From assembly GCA_903866425.1 (NCBI GenBank), contig CAIPNN010000189.1:1-7386 (forward strand): DNA of 7,386 bases, read 5' to 3'. This document shows, piece by piece, positions 4,431-7,386 of this stretch. The DNA comes from an uncultured Actinomycetes bacterium. Its GTDB lineage: Bacteria; Actinomycetota; Thermoleophilia; Miltoncostaeales; Miltoncostaeaceae. Made by a program: the position numbers and the translations under genes. Below the pieces are notes generated by a model. It saw only the letters and a program-made list of their open reading frames with translations. It was not told the DNA's origin and searched no databases. How positions within the stretch are numbered: the first letter of the stretch is position 1; each line of letters begins with the position of its first letter.

Positions 4431-5815
4431 GGACGCGCCTCCACAAAGGCATCCACCACGCCGGGCACCTCAGTGCGGATACGACGACGCACTGCCCCGC
4501 CGGTGTCGTGGGCCTGCTCCAAGGTGATGGCGTCGCCCAGGCTGAGCGTCACGAAGGCCACCACGCCATCGCCCGTCCCCACAAGCCGCACATCGTGGGG
4601 CGCCTCGCCGCACACGGCCGCCACCACATCGCGCACCGCCGCCTCCGTGTCGCGGGCGTCGGACAACTCCTCCCCCTGCCCGGCCGCGTCAAGCGGTTCC
4701 AGATGCGTACGCACGGCCGACACCTGCGGGATGTCCCGGGTCACCGCCGCGTCCACCTCGGCCGCCACCGCACCGGCCTCGCCCAACGGGGTGTCCGGCG
4801 GCAACTTCAGGTGCATCGTGGCCTCGACCCGGCCACCCACATGCAGGATGCGCACATTGTGTACCTCGCGTACCCGGGGCACGGCGTGCGCTGATGCAAG
4901 CACCCGGTCGGCCAGATCCTGGTCGTCGTCATCCCGCGGCTCCACGTGCACCACCACGTCGGCGCCGGGCACCGCACGCTCGATGGCGTCCTCCACCACG
5001 TCGGCAACCGCATGGGCGCGCCCCACCGCCTCGCCGGGCGGTACCCCGATCACGACATCCGCGAAGGAGCGGCCCGCCGACTGCCGCATGCGCAGCCGGC
5101 GAAGCTCGATCGCCGGCCCGAGGGCCTCCACCGCCCGGCGGGCGGCCAGCTCGTCAGCGTCGGGCACGGAGTCCATGAGCGCGTTGATGTTCTCGCGCAA
5201 GAGGTGCGCGCCGGCGATGAGCACGAGCGCCGACACGAACAGCGCGGCGACCGAGTCGGCGTTCTCCACGCCTGCGCGCACCAGCAGAAGACCCACCAAC
5301 ACGGCCACCGTGCCGGCCATGTCGCTGGCGAAATGCATGGCGCTGGCCTTGAGTGCCGCACTGCCGTGCTGACGCGCGGCACGGAACAAGGTGACCGTGC
5401 GCAACAGGTCAATGGCCAGCACCAGCACGGCGACACCAATGACCCACCACGTTGCGTCCACGTGCCCACCGCCCTCTGCGATGCGCTGAATGGCCTCCAC
5501 CGAGATCCAGATGGCCACGGCCACCAGCACGAGGGCCTCGGCGGCCGCGGAGAGGTGCTCGGCCTTGCCATGCCCGTAGGGGTGATCACGATCGGCTGGG
5601 CGGGCGGCCACACTGATGGCGAAGAGCGCCAGGATGGCCGACACCAGATCGGTGCCCGAATGGATGGCCTCCGAGATGAACGCAAGGCTGCCCGACGCCA
5701 GACCCGCCACCAGTTTGATGACGATGAGGAACACGGCAGCGGCGATGGAGACGATGGCCACCCGTCGGGGAGATGCCCCGGTGCCGTGTTCGCGATGTGC
5801 ATGACCGTTGCCCAC
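4427..5815 (-). CDS. Cation diffusion facilitator (probable Zn2+ exporter) with three tandem C-terminal domains
   Basis: CDF transporters are dimeric proton antiporters that expel Zn2+ or similar divalent cations across the inner membrane. The short N-terminus is His-rich (GHAHREH, 4-10). Six membrane segments lie near 18-40, 44-70, 92-112, 122-144, 156-180 and 188-206. The transport site is visible as HSGTD (52-56, second helix) and HFASD (161-165, fifth helix). This HxxxD/HxxxD pattern is associated with zinc preference. HPYGHGKAEHL (78-88) is the usual loop motif. The 462 residues exceed the roughly 300 usual for the family. After the membrane part come three similar units of about 80 residues, at about 216-293, 298-374 and 386-462, each with a 'VR....G' strand, a helix and a closing 'HVEP', 'HLEP' or 'VEARP'. 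Start GTG 5815 has no Shine-Dalgarno sequence and may be leaderless. The TAG overlaps the metallopeptidase stop. Confidence 0.93.
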   Translation of the reverse strand: MGNGHAHREHGTGASPRRVAIVSIAAAVFLIVIKLVAGLASGSLAFISEAIHSGTDLVSAILALFAISVAARPADRDHPYGHGKAEHLSAAAEALVLVAVAIWISVEAIQRIAEGGGHVDATWWVIGVAVLVLAIDLLRTVTLFRAARQHGSAALKASAMHFASDMAGTVAVLVGLLLVRAGVENADSVAALFVSALVLIAGAHLLRENINALMDSVPDADELAARRAVEALGPAIELRRLRMRQSAGRSFADVVIGVPPGEAVGRAHAVADVVEDAIERAVPGADVVVHVEPRDDDDQDLADRVLASAHAVPRVREVHNVRILHVGGRVEATMHLKLPPDTPLGEAGAVAAEVDAAVTRDIPQVSAVRTHLEPLDAAGQGEELSDARDTEAAVRDVVAAVCGEAPHDVRLVGTGDGVVAFVTLSLGDAITLEQAHDTGGAVRRRIRTEVPGVVDAFVEARP

Positions 5816-5820
5816 GGGCG

Positions 5821-5827
5821 TAGGTTA
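5821..5827. promoter_or_regulatory. Symmetric -10 element, candidate bidirectional promoter
   Basis: TAGGTTA gives TAGGTT on the plus strand (5821-5826) and TAACCT on the minus strand (5827-5822), both matching TANNNT. Counting the last T as -7 puts plus-strand transcription at about 5833, 3 nt before the dioxygenase GTG, and minus-strand transcription at 5815, the G of the exporter GTG. Neither gene has a Shine-Dalgarno sequence in the 20-bp gap, which fits leaderless or near-leaderless transcripts. No convincing -35 boxes are seen. Confidence 0.5.
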
Positions 5828-5835
5828 CGGGCACT

Positions 5836-6747
5836 GTGCTTCAAGGCATCCATCACATCACGGCAATCACCGGTGACGCGGCGGGGAATGTGCAATTCCA
5901 CGCGGGCCTGCTCGGGCTGCGTCTGGTCAAGACCACCGTCAATCACGACGAGCCGGGCGTGTACCACCTGTATTACGGCGATGAGGGCGGCAGGCCACGC
6001 ACGCTGCTCACGTTCTTCGAGGTGCCGGGGGCCGCACCGGGTCAGCCGGGGGGTGGCATGTTCCACTCCATCTCGTGGCGCGTGCCCGACGGGGCGTCGC
6101 TCGACTTCTGGGAGCGCAGGCTCACCGAGTACGGCACGCGAGTGGAACGCGGCGAGGGCAGTGTGCGGTTTGCCGATCCGGAGGGGCTCGCCCATGTGCT
6201 GCTTGCCCGCGGCACCCGCGACGACGACCGGCCCGCGCAGGCCGACGGCGTGCCCGACGAACATGCGATTCGCGAGATCATCGGCGTTGAGGCCATCTCG
6301 CTGAAGCCGGAGCGCACCCGCGCGGCGCTGGTTGAGGGGCTCGGCATGGCCGACCTGGGGGACACCCTCGTGGTGGGGTCAGGCGAGCACGTGGGCAGCG
6401 TGCGGTTGCATGACGAGGCCGTGTCGCGGGGCATGCCAGGCGGCGGCACCATCCACCACGTGGCCTTTGCGAGTCCCGACGACCACCACAAGCGCTGGCG
6501 CGAACGCATGACCGACGCACACCTGCTGCCCACGCAGGTGGTTGACCGCATCTACTTCCGTTCGATCTACACCCGTGAGCCGGGCGGACTGCTGGTGGAG
6601 GTGGCAACCAACGGCCCGGGCTTCGCGGTGGATGAAGACCCTGAGGTGATGGGGCAGGCACTTGTGCTGCCCCCGTGGCTGGAGGAGCACCGCGCGGTCA
6701 TCGAAGCGCGTCTCACGCCCATTGAGAACCCGCGGGCGCCCCGGTGA
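5836..6747 (+). CDS. Ring-cleaving dioxygenase, vicinal oxygen chelate family (MhqO/YkcA type)
   Basis: This 303-residue, two-module glyoxalase-fold protein resembles the MhqO/MhqA (YkcA) proteins implicated in cleavage of catechol- or hydroquinone-like rings with a divalent metal, usually Fe2+. The N-terminal module starts GIHHITAITGDAAGNVQFHA (4-23), followed by GLLGLRLVKTTVN (24-36) and PGVYHLYYGDEGG (40-52). The C-terminal module has GTIHHVAFASPDDHHKRW (204-221), DRIYFRSIYTREPGGLLVEV (237-256) and LPPWLEEHRAVIE (278-290). The likely metal ligands are a His in HH 6-7, a His in HH 207-208 and Glu255, all present. No signal peptide is seen, so it is cytoplasmic. Start GTG 5836 is set by the conserved GIHHIT opening; there is no Shine-Dalgarno sequence. 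Its TGA overlaps the next gene's GTG as GTGA, so the two are coupled. The exact substrate cannot be read from sequence. Confidence 0.9.
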   Translation: MLQGIHHITAITGDAAGNVQFHAGLLGLRLVKTTVNHDEPGVYHLYYGDEGGRPRTLLTFFEVPGAAPGQPGGGMFHSISWRVPDGASLDFWERRLTEYGTRVERGEGSVRFADPEGLAHVLLARGTRDDDRPAQADGVPDEHAIREIIGVEAISLKPERTRAALVEGLGMADLGDTLVVGSGEHVGSVRLHDEAVSRGMPGGGTIHHVAFASPDDHHKRWRERMTDAHLLPTQVVDRIYFRSIYTREPGGLLVEVATNGPGFAVDEDPEVMGQALVLPPWLEEHRAVIEARLTPIENPRAPR

Positions 6748-7370
6748 CGGCGATCATGCGGCCGGCTGACGCGGGCCGTCCAACGCTGCTGCTGCTCCAT
6801 GGGCGCGGCGGCACGGAGCACGACCTGCTGGCGGTCGCCGATGCCGTGGCCCCCGGCTGGGGCGTCATTGCCCCGCGCGGGCCCGAGATCGAAGGTGGCG
6901 GGTATGCATGGTTTCGCCACCATGCCATCGGCGTGCCCGTGACCGAGAGCCTCGACGTGCGTCTGGAGGAGACGGCCGAGGTGGTGACGGGCCTCGCCCA
7001 GGAGGCCGGCGTCACGAGGCCCACGGTGGTGATGGGCTTTTCGAATGGCGGCATGATGGCCGGCAGCCTTGGCGCGGCACGCCCAGACCTCATCGGCGGT
7101 GTGGTGCTGCTGTGCAGCACCTACCCCCTCCCCGACCACGTGTACGCGATGGGTGGGCTGAACGGCACGCCCGTTCTCGCACTCGCAGGGGGTGCTGATC
7201 CATTCCACCCGCCGGCCGTCCACGAAGCCGGTATGGCCGCATATCGCCACGCAAATGCCGCGGTTTGTGAACACACGGATAATTCTGGCGCACATGGGGT
7301 TACGCCAGAACATGCCCGGATTCTGAAGAAGTGGCTTGAGGACTGGGAATCCGGCGATTTGACGGACTGA
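6744..7370 (+). CDS. Alpha/beta hydrolase, MhqD-like carboxylesterase/phospholipase family
   Basis: This 208-residue serine hydrolase is of the small carboxylesterase/dienelactone-hydrolase-like type. LLLLHGRGGTEHDLL (15-29) is the oxyanion-hole loop. GFSNGG (98-103) is the nucleophile elbow with Ser100. GGADPFHP (149-156) supplies Asp152, and NSGAHGVTPEH (180-190) supplies His184, so the triad is complete. MhqD-type hydrolases are found beside MhqO-type dioxygenases in Bacillus hydroquinone-resistance operons. By analogy it may hydrolyse a ring-fission product, which is inference. Start GTG 6744 overlaps the dioxygenase stop by 4 nt. Codons in the last 40 or so positions are richer in A and T than earlier ones. 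After the stop only 16 nt remain, without recognisable structure. Confidence 0.9.
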   Translation: MTAIMRPADAGRPTLLLLHGRGGTEHDLLAVADAVAPGWGVIAPRGPEIEGGGYAWFRHHAIGVPVTESLDVRLEETAEVVTGLAQEAGVTRPTVVMGFSNGGMMAGSLGAARPDLIGGVVLLCSTYPLPDHVYAMGGLNGTPVLALAGGADPFHPPAVHEAGMAAYRHANAAVCEHTDNSGAHGVTPEHARILKKWLEDWESGDLTD

Positions 7371-7386
7371 ACGCGTCCGAGCGCGA

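Noticed and set aside
5076..5100. Stem of about 9 bp with a 7-nt loop (GCCGGCTGC / GCAGTCGGC on the minus strand) inside the CDF gene.
   Set aside because: It lies in coding sequence of very high GC, where stems of this quality arise often. There is no gene boundary or start nearby to give it a role.

Overview
The window is GC-rich DNA, densely coding on both strands, with many GTG starts and GC-ending codons. The order infC-rpmI-rplT-TrmH family methyltransferase-pheS-pheT, the low-complexity acidic tail on IF3, and the frequent absence of Shine-Dalgarno sequences fit a high-GC actinobacterial-type genome. A deep-branching class such as Thermoleophilia is possible, but this is inferred from gene order and style, not shown. 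No mobile element, tRNA, rRNA or CRISPR array is visible.

Region 1 (bases 1-3601, minus strand) is a translation operon. It reads infC (IF3), rpmI (L35), rplT (L20), a SpoU/TrmH-type RNA methyltransferase, pheS, then the first 169 codons of pheT, which runs off the left edge. The genes are tightly packed: 3 nt between rpmI and rplT, and ATGA overlaps at methyltransferase/pheS and pheS/pheT. The longest gap, between rplT and the methyltransferase, holds a strong hairpin that ends 3 nt before the methyltransferase GTG start. The infC leader carries a 15-bp palindrome, a good Shine-Dalgarno sequence and a seven-codon ORF that overlaps the infC start.

Region 2 (3708-4430, plus strand) is a YgjP-type zinc metallopeptidase divergent from infC. 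Its stop codon shares a CTAG palindrome with the stop codon of the convergent gene that follows.

Region 3 (4427-5815, minus strand) is a cation diffusion facilitator, probably a zinc exporter, with three tandem C-terminal cytoplasmic domains where the family normally has one.

Region 4 (5836-7370, plus strand) is a two-gene unit with a GTGA overlap: a vicinal-oxygen-chelate ring-cleaving dioxygenase of the MhqO/YkcA type and an alpha/beta hydrolase of the MhqD type. Related pairs are known from quinone and hydroquinone detoxification. Only 20 bp separate the start codons of the dioxygenase and the divergent exporter, and the centre of that gap holds a symmetric TAGGTTA that reads as a -10 element on both strands.

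No wholly new multi-gene system is evident. The observations most worth checking are the apparent bidirectional, near-leaderless promoter at 5815-5836, the intergenic hairpin at 2318-2348, the triplicated CDF tail, and the infC leader.
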